Shown here: piece by piece, positions 33,292 through 45,500 of the stretch
Layout: each line of letters begins with the position of its first letter
How positions within the stretch are numbered: position 1 is the stretch's first letter
Assembly: GCA_005281725.1 (NCBI GenBank)
Contig: SSBO01000001.1
Span: forward strand, 1,906,399-1,970,398
From: Wuchereria bancrofti
Taxonomy: Eukaryota > Nematoda > Chromadorea > Rhabditida > Onchocercidae
DNA length: 64,000 bases
Direction of reading: 5' to 3'
Position numbers and translations under genes: made by a program
Notes under the pieces: generated by a model
Databases searched by the model: none
Seen by the model: only the letters and a program-made list of their open reading frames with translations
Told to the model about the DNA's origin: nothing

Positions 33292-35498
33292 TCAGAAATC
33301 AAAGAAATCATATCGCGAGCCACTTTCAAATTTGTCCTCTTCTAGTATTGACAGCATTTTTTCCACCGTTTCTTTTGGTGAAAGTGTTCGTCTGTTCACC
33401 TAAAGTATACTTTTTTAAATAGCTATTTTAAATTCGAAATTATTTACAACTAGAAATTATTTATTTCTGTTCTGCCAATAATTTAATCAGGCTTTACTCG
33501 GAATTATATTTGAAATATTCAATTAAAATTTGTACGAATTCTTTTGCACAAAATTTATTGGTGTAAAATTTTAGAAATGGAAATGAATAAGTAAATATAC
33601 AAAGAAAAAAAAAACCTCAGTGTTATCAGCTTGCGCTTGGAATGATTTTCTTATTCCTTCATCATATGACCTATAATTTTTTGATTATAGAATTTTAAAT
33701 AACTTTAACAAAGATTTAAGTGACTGCCTGCTATTCATTTGGTTCATGAGAAATAACTTTTTAATTTTTCTTTCAAACTTTTTCCTTTTTCCGGAATATT
33801 GCAGTGTGGAATCAATTATCCACATTGCAACATATGAATATACTGATTTCAAGAACGTTTTGTTTTAAATTTTCATTGTCACACCTTTCAGCAATTTCAT
33901 TATGCATATCGGTTTGCACCGGCCCAGGTGAATAATTGAGAATTCGTAAATTACGTTCCTCAACTGCTAACGCTCGAAAGAATGCCTCACGAGCAGCTTT
34001 TCCAACAGAATACTGAAAGATTGTATTCCTTTTCAGGGTCATTTCTTTTTTGAACTGATTTAGAAATTAGCTAAAGAACATATGTGAAAGAAAGAAATAC
34101 AACGTGAATATGTAGAGGAGAAGTAAAATTTGAAATTAAACCTGAACCATAGAAGGGAATGCTTTTACAGCTAGTAGTGATGTTACATTTAAAATATAAC
34201 GAGCCGGAGCTACCTGAAATCTTGTTAGTTTTAATATCGATTACTTTCAATTTTTTAATTTCCTATCACTGCACCATATTTTACTTTTCTAGTAATTTTA
34301 TGCAAATTTCATACAATTATAATACTATTTAAGCAACACACACTAAAATTTTTAATTTTTACAAAGTTTGTTGTTTTATTTTAAATTTATTAGAAATAAT
34401 CATTTCTCGTTGTAACTTTTTTTGTGTATTTTTAGCGTGAAATGTTATAATGAATTAAGCATTGAAATCCTAGTATGTAAAGTATATTTTAATTTATATC
34501 ATTGAATTAATTGATTAAAAGTTCAGCTATTAAATTGTATAAAATCAAAGAGAAGCAAAAAGTTTTGTACCCGTTCAGGAATGGTACTTAGCACTGAATT
34601 GTTTATGAGTACCACTGAAACAAAGTTAATTTGCAAATAGCTGTGCCAATCATCCGAATTAATAATTTCTACACCTCGCTTGGTAATATCACCAACTGTT
34701 CCAGCATTATGCACCAACAGTAACACATCGTATGTTCTTGAATTTGCTGTTAAAAAAAAAAAATCCGTTCATAATGCATTGCTATTATCCATGCATTATT
34801 TGCAGTCATTGTGACGGTATAAAAATCAAAGTTTCAACATTTGCAATGAAAAAAATCTCAATAATGAGTGGTAAAATTTCAAAATTATTCGAAAGAATAA
34901 ATGAATGATGCTAATTGAAGGTTAAAACCTATTAGAGACGAGACTGCTCCTTGTAATTCCAGAATTTTACCCGAATTCAATTTTTCAGCATCGCATACCA
35001 AGACATGAACATCAATTCCTTCGACACTACATAAATTTTTGAAGTGACAAAAAACTGATTGAAATGACGATAACTGATAGAAAGTTAAGAGAATCAAAAA
35101 AGTGAAACGAAAATTTGATAAACCTGGATTTAATTTCATCTCTTAGCTCCTCAAGTTTTGCAGCTGTTCTTGCGGTGATTAAAAATGCGGAACCTTTGGC
35201 AACAATTTTTGATAGCTGTAACACTGTTTCTCGACCAATACCACGACTTGCACCTCAACAATTTGAAGTATTAATTCCTTATTTTTATTCCAATAGCAAT
35301 ATATCAGCCTAATTAGTTTTACATGATTATGAGAAATTTTAATTTTAATATTAAATGAATTATACAGTTCGAAAAAACATGTAATTCATTCATTATATTT
35401 GGATTTCTTACAAATTAATTAATAAAAATATTTGCAAAACTAATCATCCACTTACCGGTAATAATTGCCAAAACTTTACGTCCTATAAAAGTCATCAT
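33292..35498 (-). CDS. spr: Sepiapterin reductase (short-chain dehydrogenase family)
   Basis: Eight exons join in frame to 269 residues (human about 261): 35498-35456, 35253-35124, 35026-34929, 34746-34571, 34213-34142, 34012-33885, 33670-33616, 33399-33292. The Rossmann glycine motif is TGASRGIG (14-21), followed by HNAGTVGD. The catalytic Ser lies in NVTSLL (about 161), and Tyr/Lys lie in YSVGK (174 and 178). NYSPGPVQTDMH, and an end that reads FESGSRYDFFDF, match sepiapterin reductase rather than other SDRs. The known reaction is the NADPH-dependent last step of tetrahydrobiopterin synthesis, the cofactor of aromatic amino-acid hydroxylases. The exon 6 donor (GAAAG/GTGTGA) was chosen because later GT sites break the frame. 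The first of two adjacent ATGs is taken as start. Confidence 0.93.
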
Positions 35499-38400
35499 GT
35501 GCTCAAAATATCGTCAAAGGTTGTTTTAACTTCCGTCCGATTAATTCATGAATAAGATGATTAAAAATAATTCTGATTTTATCACAATTATAAGTTGAAG
35601 ATATTGCAATTGTAAAACTGAAAAAGCTATAAAAGATGATTAATGCCCAACATTCACGATGAAATAATCTTCTATAAATGAAACTTTTAAAACAACACGA
35701 AAATGCGAAGTAATCAATAAATCATTAGGCATAGGCAATTTTTCAGAACCTGTTTGTATCATTGATTATCAATTGGTAATTTGAGGTCGTTTAATTTCAC
35801 ACTCATTATCATTAATGATCAATTGAAAACAAGCTTGTAAATATTAAAAGAGCTTGTAAAAAAAAGCTTGTAAAAAAAATAGTATAGAAGAAATAATAGA
35901 TTTGTAAAGAAGAGATTTTTTTGTGTTAATTCTTTGATGTATTCAATCGATATGATTTGGTTCATAGTTAAGACTATGCTAACTAAAAGCTTTAATCAAT
36001 TCACAATTCTAGTTATATTCCATCGCAGAAACGAAATGCTAGAAAAGAAGGGGAAAAAAGTGTGGAATAATTATTCGATCGATAAATGTGTCCTTTCTTG
36101 TTTATTTTATTTCGATTAAATTGTCTATGCTTTTGAGGACTCTCTTCAAAAGAGCAAAAACAATTTCTTAGAATAGGCAGAACTGGCAGCTGCAATAGAT
36201 TGAAAGGAAGGCAAAATGGAATATTTATTTATTTCAGAGAGTCAGAAATAAAAAACCGATAGGATGTTGGCATATTTGTTCAAAAGATAATAGAATAAGA
36301 AACTAATATTTCACATACAATCATTTTGGTATGGTAATTAGCTTGCTGATAACGAGATAATGCCATTAATGTAAGAGTTAAGAGGAAGAAAGAGAGAAAG
36401 CGAAAAAAAAAGATATATTTGATAAGAAATAGAAATGTAAGCTGAATGGCATTGTCATTCGACCAATAATCATCATATTGATCGGTCGGTTCATTGATCC
36501 ATAATAGTCATGTCGTGATGATGATTTATGATATTTCTATTAAGAGAAGTAAGACTCGAATTAATATAAGGTTTGAGTTGCAAACAGTTCATTAATAAAT
36601 CAATTAATTAATGTTAATGAATATTGAAGAGTGCTGAAGAGGGATAGCAGTTACGCTTGCATATATCAAACAAAAAATGTTCCACTTGCGCTTTGCATAC
36701 ACATATAAATAGTTTGCTTACATGTCGTAAACGACCAAATAATCATTCAGATAGGATGATTCAGATTAGTCGTAATTATTGGAAGAGTTAAAGTTTAAGT
36801 TAAGCAATCAGTGCTTATCACTATCGAGTTGCCATTCTTTTATTTGTGCTAGCCGTTAAGTTTTCCACTAATTGTTCATCATGGAATGCTACAAGTAGTG
36901 TTATTGACCGTAATGAAAAGCATAACGTAAGTAAACTTTTTTTGAAGTTAACGAAAGAAGTGTCAAAAGAGTCCGAAATGTGAAATGTTACGGCAATCAT
37001 CCGAATAGACCGAAGTCATCCGAAGATATTAAAAGTGATGATAACGTGATAAAACATTTTCAATTTATCGTCCAATAAAATTATCATTCAAATTTGATGC
37101 TATCATTGGAATGTTATCAGTACTTTGATATCGCTGCTATCAGCGGTGTCAGAGTACTGATACATGCCGAAACATTTTTTCTAACCTATTCTTATTTCTC
37201 CTTACTCTATCCTAAAAAATAATTTACTTACAAAGTTAACATTTCAACCAATACATATATTGCAATTTTCTCGACATCTTGCCAAGAATTTTTTGCTTGA
37301 TACTACTTTACTACAGTAAGTCATCCATCTATTTCTTAGAATTTACTTCTGTGTACTTTGAAAATCAAACTTTTGAGAAATATTAAGTCCTGTGGTTCCC
37401 ATAGAGACAGATTCGATAATTACCAATGAAAAAATAGAAAAGTTGTTGCAGAAGAAATTTTTAAAATTTATGAAAAATTTAAGTAAATAAGGTGTTTAAA
37501 AAATGCAAATGTGCAAAATCTATCAGAATAAATTTGTTTTGTTATCGAACGAATGTCGTCATGTAAGATTTGTTAAACTTTCATCTAAGAAATAAGATGA
37601 CGATGTTTTCTGAAAGGTCTATATAGGGATTTCCTTTTTTTTTCTAACTTAATTATAATGAGTGATATATTTTGAGTTGCAGATGAATGATTAATTATGG
37701 TAATTAGTTACGGCTTTCTTTTTTCCAAATACTTTAGGTAGAAGAAAATAAAGTGTTTAGACTACACTGTTTTTCTTTTTTTTTCAATAGAATTAAATAT
37801 TTGGAAGTCACCAAAAATAGAGAATGAAGTAAATGATGGATTGCAATATAACTTATGCTTCTTTCCTTTCGCCATTTCTTTTCCATAAATAAATATTTTA
37901 TTTGCATGACTTCTTCTGTTTACATATAATCGATACAGCGATATATCTTACTCTTGGAATCTTTTTAAGTGAGAATCTAAGTTTTTATTATTTTTTAATT
38001 TTTCTTCAATTTCCCTTCAAAAAATAACTCCACTAGTAGGTTATGTTTATATACATATGATATAATATGATATGAAAAAAATTGACTTATGTGAATCTAA
38101 TAAAGCACAATGCTTTTGTTTGCTTTAATGATTGGTGTGAGATATTGTCGTATTGTGTTATCATCAGTATTCAAGATTTAATTTGATTTTAAATTAACTA
38201 ATAAGGAAGAATTAGTTGTGCACTTTTTATCTTTCCATTTAAAATTTACGTTGTTTTTTTCCCTTATTTTCTGAGTTTTTGGAGGAGAAGTTTTTTTAGT
38301 AGGCTTACAATTGCATAAATATCACATATTCAGGATAAATTAAAATATAAAATATAGTAAAATATGACAAGGCCGAAAAAAGTTTACAAAAGTTTTCTAT

Positions 38401-41400
38401 TACCTCATTAAAATTCAATAATTAATTCACTTAATCTTTTTTCAGTTAACATTAGTGAAGATAATAACAAAGAAATTTTTAGCAAACAGTATGATAGAAT
38501 GATAAGTATAATTAAATTTTTTTTGAGAATTACTTCGTTCCGCTTTGCTATCCAATTTAGTGTACTTTGCAATTCCCACTGGAACAATGAATGTGAGTGT
38601 ATGCAAAGATTTATGAAAAATTAAATTTAGATGAAATTAGACAATCAGTGAAATATGACACTGCTTTTGCATATCGAAGGTGAAAATTAATGTAGAGTCC
38701 AAAATCAAGTAGTTCAAAATAAACAAATATTTTGCAGTAATAAAGGTAATATCAAGTAGTCTGCAACAACTCTCAGTAAAAACGCGAGCATCTAAACGTG
38801 AATGTAATTTATCTATGAGTTATGTTCACCTTATTTTTTTTTCTGACCTTTTATGTATAACACTCTCTTATAATTACTTTTCATCGAAAAGAAAAATTGT
38901 AATACGATCTTTAACTGTGCAAAATTTGAAGTTTCAAAAATATAAAAAAAACTTAATAAAAATACACTGAGTTAAAAAAAAGTGTTGATATGAGCCATAG
39001 CAAAGATTATTAGTTTCAGATTATCTAATAATTTTTCATGGTGAATATTCTCCCTCTCTCTCTCCTCAGATACGTATGGAAAACTTGTAAGCATTTGTTA
39101 GCGAAGTTTTCTTGATTGTAGTTTAATGTGTTTTGTAATTGAATTTGTTGTAACGAATTTTATTCCTAAGAACTACGTTACACAAAGTGCTAATCCATAT
39201 TGATAATGTATATACTGATAATGTACTGATAATTTCTAGAAGGAGCGGAAACAGACGGAAGTGAAGAATTAGTGAAGGATTTGAAGAGAGTTGAATGAGT
39301 GCGCGAGAAATTAAGATAATATAATAGTAAGAGTTGTTTTTAACGCTGTGTCAACTGCTTATAAGAGTGACAGTCACACCGAGAGACCAGCTGAATTGGA
39401 AAATGAGTGAGCGTTAGATAAATGATTTCTTAAAATATAGAAATGTTTTATATGAGAACAAGACAATTTTTAGTCTTATGGATTTAATAAAAATTTATTT
39501 CGCCATATTATAATTTGGTTTTTTCGACCCTACATTTATGTAAAATAATCAAAATGAAATTCATCAATTTGAATTAAATTTTTTTGCAGTTTACATGAAA
39601 AATTTTCTCGTTTTTCTTTCTATTATTTTTTTAGCTAATTTTTATTTTTTTAAATGATATGTTTGACATGGATGACGTGTAAATTTTGTGCTAATAGGCT
39701 AATTAATTTAGTGGCAGTGAAATTAAGCAAAGAGTAATAATTGAAAAGACAGTCAAAAGCAAAAGTTGGTGAAATTAATTATAGTGATGAAGAATGAGAA
39801 TTCTATGAAAATAATGAAAATGATGAAAATATTAAAATCAGTTTTCATATTAAGAAATCTCTCCCCATCATTTCCAATTTCTAACACAGTTTTCATTTAA
39901 ATATGTGAATATATTTAAATCCTTCCATAATTTTTATTGAATATGCTAAAAGCATTCAGTGTAGCGCTTATTTTTTTGAAGTAATAAATATAATCTATGC
40001 CTACCATCACATATTTTCTTTTTAGGTTTATTTGATATCATATCTAATGTATATAAAATTTTTTGTTGGAAATTTAGACATGAAACAGCTAATCAAATTA
40101 TAAGAATTGATAATTTAAATGGTAAAATGAATGACTTTAAATACTGAAATCAAAAACAAAATTTTTTATTGGAAAAAAACCACAATTGGACTATATTTCG
40201 TTAAAAAAATCAAATTGCAAAAACGTGAAATAATAAAATTTACAGTTTTAAGGCTATACTAAAGTTGTTAAACATTTAAAAAATTTCAATTGATTGACGT
40301 GAAATATCAAAATGCTTTTTTCTAAAAAAAAGAACAATTTCATTTAATCTAATATTCTCAACTTTTTATTAATCAATATTTTGCTGTATCAAATTAACTT
40401 ACTATCGTATCTTTCTCGCTGAACAATTTCCTTTAAAGCAACAATTTAATCTAAAAGTTTTTGAAGGTCTTATTCCTAGACAATTTATTTAAGAAACATG
40501 AAGGAAGAGAAAAATGCAATTTTGAATTCAAAAGTCCTAAAAAAGCATTTGAGTCGCTACCTGTGAAATTGTGAAAAGATTATTTATGAACTAGATGAAA
40601 ACAATCGGTGGGAAACTGCAAATCAGTGTTGTAAAATGTGAAAATATAAGCATAAAATATATTTAAATTATTATTTTACGTGTTGTAATAAAATACTACC
40701 ATACATAAAGCATGAACGAATGATGAAGAATATTTTAATTCATCGGATAACATTAAGAAACATTTTGATTCCCTTCAATTACTAACTGTAAAAGATGACA
40801 TTAGACACTGTAATATTAGTCTTCCTGAAATTTGATGTAATCCAATCGAATATGATGAAAAAATTATTGTTATTTCATGTTTAATCGAAGACATGCAATT
40901 TTACATCAGAAAAGTTAAATTTTTTTCATTATCAATTTCAATTTTTCTTTAAGAATTTCAGCAAAGTTTTTCTTTCTTTTTTTTTTTTTAAACATGAATG
41001 ATTCTTTGTAAGTGTTATTAATGGCACTGTGCATAAAATAAAGATAAAAGTAAGAATCGGGTTAAAGGTTAACTACTAAGTTATATCTTATACATTAACG
41101 GTTTACAAATTTGCAATCAGTATACAGTGGAAAAATAACGTGAGAAGTGTCACGAATTCAACGTCACAAAGAAGGCTGACGTTTTTTTTAACTTGTAACT
41201 AAAAAAACCTAAATGATACGGAAAGTTATTTTTTAATATTGCTTATTAATAATGAAGTATAAAATTGAAATATTGAAAACATATGCTCCTTGTCCCTGCA
41301 GAATTAAGAAAAGTTAAATTTGGTACTTAATTTATAAAATATGCATTTTTATCTCTCCTTTTGTCTATATCTCCACACCAAATTAGCATTTCTGCAATCT

Positions 41401-42592
41401 TTACGGAATCGGTTATAAAACAAAGTTACTACTTTCTCAGTCCCACCTTCATTAAGAGAATTTACTCGATAATAGCAATAAGTATTGTTACCTTAGAGCA
41501 TAACTTTTCCAACTCCAACAATCACTTTAATGGGCCTTCTTTTAGCTAAATTTGAAGTTAAAATGTCAAAATGCAACTTTTCTTACCTTATTTTAAATTG
41601 CTGTGAGTAATATGCAAATACATTAAGGAGTCTTATGTCAAGAAATGAGTTCAACAGTACCACGCCCTTTAAGGTCTTCCAGGCATTCTATTAATTATTA
41701 ATTAACAACTAATTCAATCTTCCACAAATACTTTCTTGTTAGAATGTAGAAGAAATGAGAAAAGAGTAAAAAAAAATTTATTAACAACTCGTAATATTAA
41801 AGCTAGCTAACTAGAGGAACAAGTGAATAGAAAAAAAAGTCGAAATGTTACAATAAACGTTCATTAAAACTTTAAATTTATTGTAGGACAGTTGATAAAC
41901 ATGGATGGAGAATGTTTCCCAACCTGTCTGGCTTGCGTCATTTCTTTTTCTCACCGTTTTAACAGTTGATTGATGGTTGAACTTTCAGGAATTTACCTCT
42001 TTGTCATATCGGAAGTCCATGGAAGCCAACAGTATTAAATCTAATAATATTAAAAGTTACTAGAATAATAATAAAAGTAATTAGTAGTAGTAGTAATAAT
42101 CGGTAATTAATAAATAATAATAATAAATAGTTAATAATAGTTATAATAATAACAATAAAGTTAATAATAGTTATAATAATAAGTTATAATAATAGTAATA
42201 ATAATAATAAACTAATAATAATAATAAAATAATAATATTATTTAAAATAGGAGTAAACGGAACTGTATAATTCTGTTAAATTAGAAATTTAATGAGAAGT
42301 TTCAAACTACACATAAAATGTCCCATCACTTACAATAAAGTAATTGTCTTTGCAACAGAAAAGCAGAACATTAAAACGGAAAATGGAGAGGTAAGAGAAA
42401 AGGAAAAAAACGAGTGGAAAATGTGGATTATAGCTTTTAACTGAAGCGGAAACTACTATTCATTTACAACTATGTAACTCGGAAGCGAAAAATATGAAAT
42501 CATATCACAATAACGATGAACGACGAAAAAGAAGGCATTTAATGAATACAAAATATTTACATTTTATATTTGTTAAAATTAAATTACGAAGA
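35499..42592. other. Gene-poor 7 kb
   Basis: AT-rich, with no recognisable coding exon. Points seen: a possible non-coding or leader exon ending in AAC/GTAAGT near 36927; a stretch near 39450-39510 resembling 14668-14725 (possible LTR ends); and a long AAT-type microsatellite at 42050-42242. No tRNA or rRNA was recognised. Confidence 0.5.
42050..42242. repeat. AAT/TAA microsatellite
   Basis: Nearly 200 bases made of interrupted TAA/AAT triplets with TAG and TTA variants, just 3' of the APPBP2 gene. Confidence 0.9.
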
Positions 42593-45500
42593 TTAATATT
42601 GTTTCTTCATTTCTACATCTGATGAATGTTGCGTTTCACTGAAAGTGAGATTTTCAAAGCATTCAAGGGTAAAATCCTGAAATGTTTCGTTGATGCATAA
42701 CGATCCCCCAAAGGGATTGTCAGATGGTGTTTCATCAAGCATGCTCATCTTAGTTTTCCACATGTACAGCCGTTCACGATAAATTCGTGCTTCTGCCAAA
42801 TCATCAATTACTTCATAGGCTAACATCATTCCATCATAAATAGTGCCAAGTCCAGAATATTCCTCACCAAATATATTCAGCTCTGCAAAAATTATAACAT
42901 ATACATGCTGGGGATGAACCAATAGATATTGTCCTTTTCCTTTAAAAACAAAGTACTATTTTTCTATTCGTGTTTAAATTTATATAAATGTATGCATAAA
43001 AGATGCGAGAAAGTCAGAGATGTATTGAAGTTTACTTTCAAGCAAAAAATCTGTATAATATGGATATAAAAAATGAGGAATAACTTGGATGTGGGACTTA
43101 GCAATAAGGTCAGAGCTTCAACTCGAAATAATTTTTCTAATTCAGTAATAATAATTAATAATAACTAATAATAATAGTAATAATAATAATAATTATAATA
43201 ATAATTAATAATAATAATTACAATAATAATAATTAACGATAAGAATAATAATAACTGTAAAGCTTATTCTTTTCGAGTTGAAGTTCTGACCTTATTGCTA
43301 AGTCTCACATCCAAGTTCTGAGGGTATACATATAAGACGTGAGCTATGGGTAACGACAATAATATGAAAAGGTAAGTGCTGTAATATTCCGAAGATTTGC
43401 ATCTCTGTAGCACAGGTAGTAGTAAAAGAAAAATGAATAAATTTACTTATTACTCATGTAATGGTAAAGTATTGTAAAATGAACGTTAAGAAAGTTACTA
43501 AATTGAAATTATTTATTTATAAATATGTCTATAAGCTAAAAAAATAGCAGTGATAATCCATTCATAAATAGCTAAAATATTCAAGAAATTATGGCTAACC
43601 AAATGTAACTGTGCAATTTCTTTAAAAAAGTTTAAGAAGGAATTTACCAATTTCAAGGCATTTTTTGAAAAGAACCAAAGCTTCCCGAGGTCGATTCGCA
43701 TCCTTCAGATAAAGATAAGCCAAGGAAGTCATGGTGAGAGCTGTTTCATGATCATACGCGCCGTAGACAACTTTTTTTATAGCCAAAGCTTTTTCAAACA
43801 TTTCTTCAGAAACCTATACGGTGAAAATTCATTTCCATCTAACATTTATGATAAAAATTTAGGCAAAAATCGATAAAGAGATTGGTACTATGTCACGAGG
43901 AATGCTAACGACCATCACTGATATTTACTTGTCATATCAACACAATTATTTAGTGATTAAATGATATATCATCGGTCAAGCAAACTAAATTACCCCAGTC
44001 ACCACCAAAAAGCTACCAGTCTTTATGAGACTATTTTTTTTTCAGTGGTTTTTTTTCCAAAAAGCTTTTTTCAGTTGCTTAATTGTCATTGTGCAGCAAA
44101 GTCTCTTTAACTTGTTTAGAATATCTTACTTTTTAATATAATGCGAGATGAGTTGAGTAAGTCAGCAATTCAGAACAAGCTTACATTTAACAATAAATAA
44201 ATATATAAATGCTAACATCAGGTTTTTGCAATTGCCGAAATATAGAGCCAAGATAATCATAAGTCCTCGCACAATTCGCATTCTCACTTTTGAAGTTGAG
44301 ATATTTATTCAGGGCTCTCATATGTGTTTCCATCGCTTCATTTAGCAACTGTTCTTGAGTGGTATCATTTCGTAACGTACTCTTTATTGAAACTAGCGCT
44401 AAAATTGTATATATATATATACATATTTTTTTTTTCAAACTTGAGTAGTACGCGACGATGTGCTGTTTAATAAAAATTTCAGCAGAACATCACATCTATC
44501 GGTATGACTTTATTGACAATGATGCTGATGTTAAAGTAAGTTTCCTTTAGTGTAAAGAAAAATGACAGAGATTTTGAATTAAAATCAGAAGACAAATAAA
44601 ACAACTTGCAACGTTTTGTAATTCAAATCTTTAAACTACAGTGAACAACCTTGCAATTCTTCAGCATTTAACAGCTGATAATGTTCTTTATCCAGCTTTG
44701 CCCGATAAATTTCCAGTGCTTTATTGGCATACTTTTCACAGCGAAAACGTAGTTGAATGTATTTGTCGCTAAAAATTTCAAATTTTAGAAATTTCAGGAA
44801 CACTACTCTCCTATGTATCCTTAAATTAATCCAGCACCTTATGATAAATCAACAGAAAAACCTGCAAAAATAATGAAAAACATACCTATTGCTACGATAT
44901 CCAGAATAATTATCATACAGAAGCCGGTATGCAGCACGAGCGTATTCATACATTGCTTGTCCATCACGGAGAGAATCTGTCCCAAAATGTTTTTGAACCA
45001 TTTTTGCCATCACCTATGTCAAATCAATTTCAAATTTTCTTTGTCTCCAGGAAAAATTCCGAAAATGTTCGACAGAACATCAAGTTTGAATAAAATTTAC
45101 GGCGTCAAATTCGAAAAAATTCATCGAAGGACCTCAGCAGCTTATAAATTTATAACGACTTACAACGAATAAAAAATGTTAACTATTCCTACAAGCAACA
45201 TCCAACGAATGGACACAACTTACAGTATAAACCTGTACAGCTATCTCAACATGATCCGAATTGAGCAAACAATCTCCATAGTCACATAACACAGAACATA
45301 ACAATCTCTCAAGTTCTGGATGACTCAAAACAATTGCTAGTGCGAACCGAATAGCTCTCAGGGCTAAATTAAAACATCCTTTGAAAATAAGAATCTTTGC
45401 AGTAACACACAAAAGCTCCACTTGTCCCTGCAAGAATTCAGATTTAAACAGCTTTCAGTTTCTACGCAATATATTCTTGATAAATACCTCAGCAAACAAG

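Noticed and set aside
33857..33884. Longer exon 6 of sepiapterin reductase
   Set aside because: Using the later donor puts the next exon out of frame; the donor after 33885 restores frame and family alignment.
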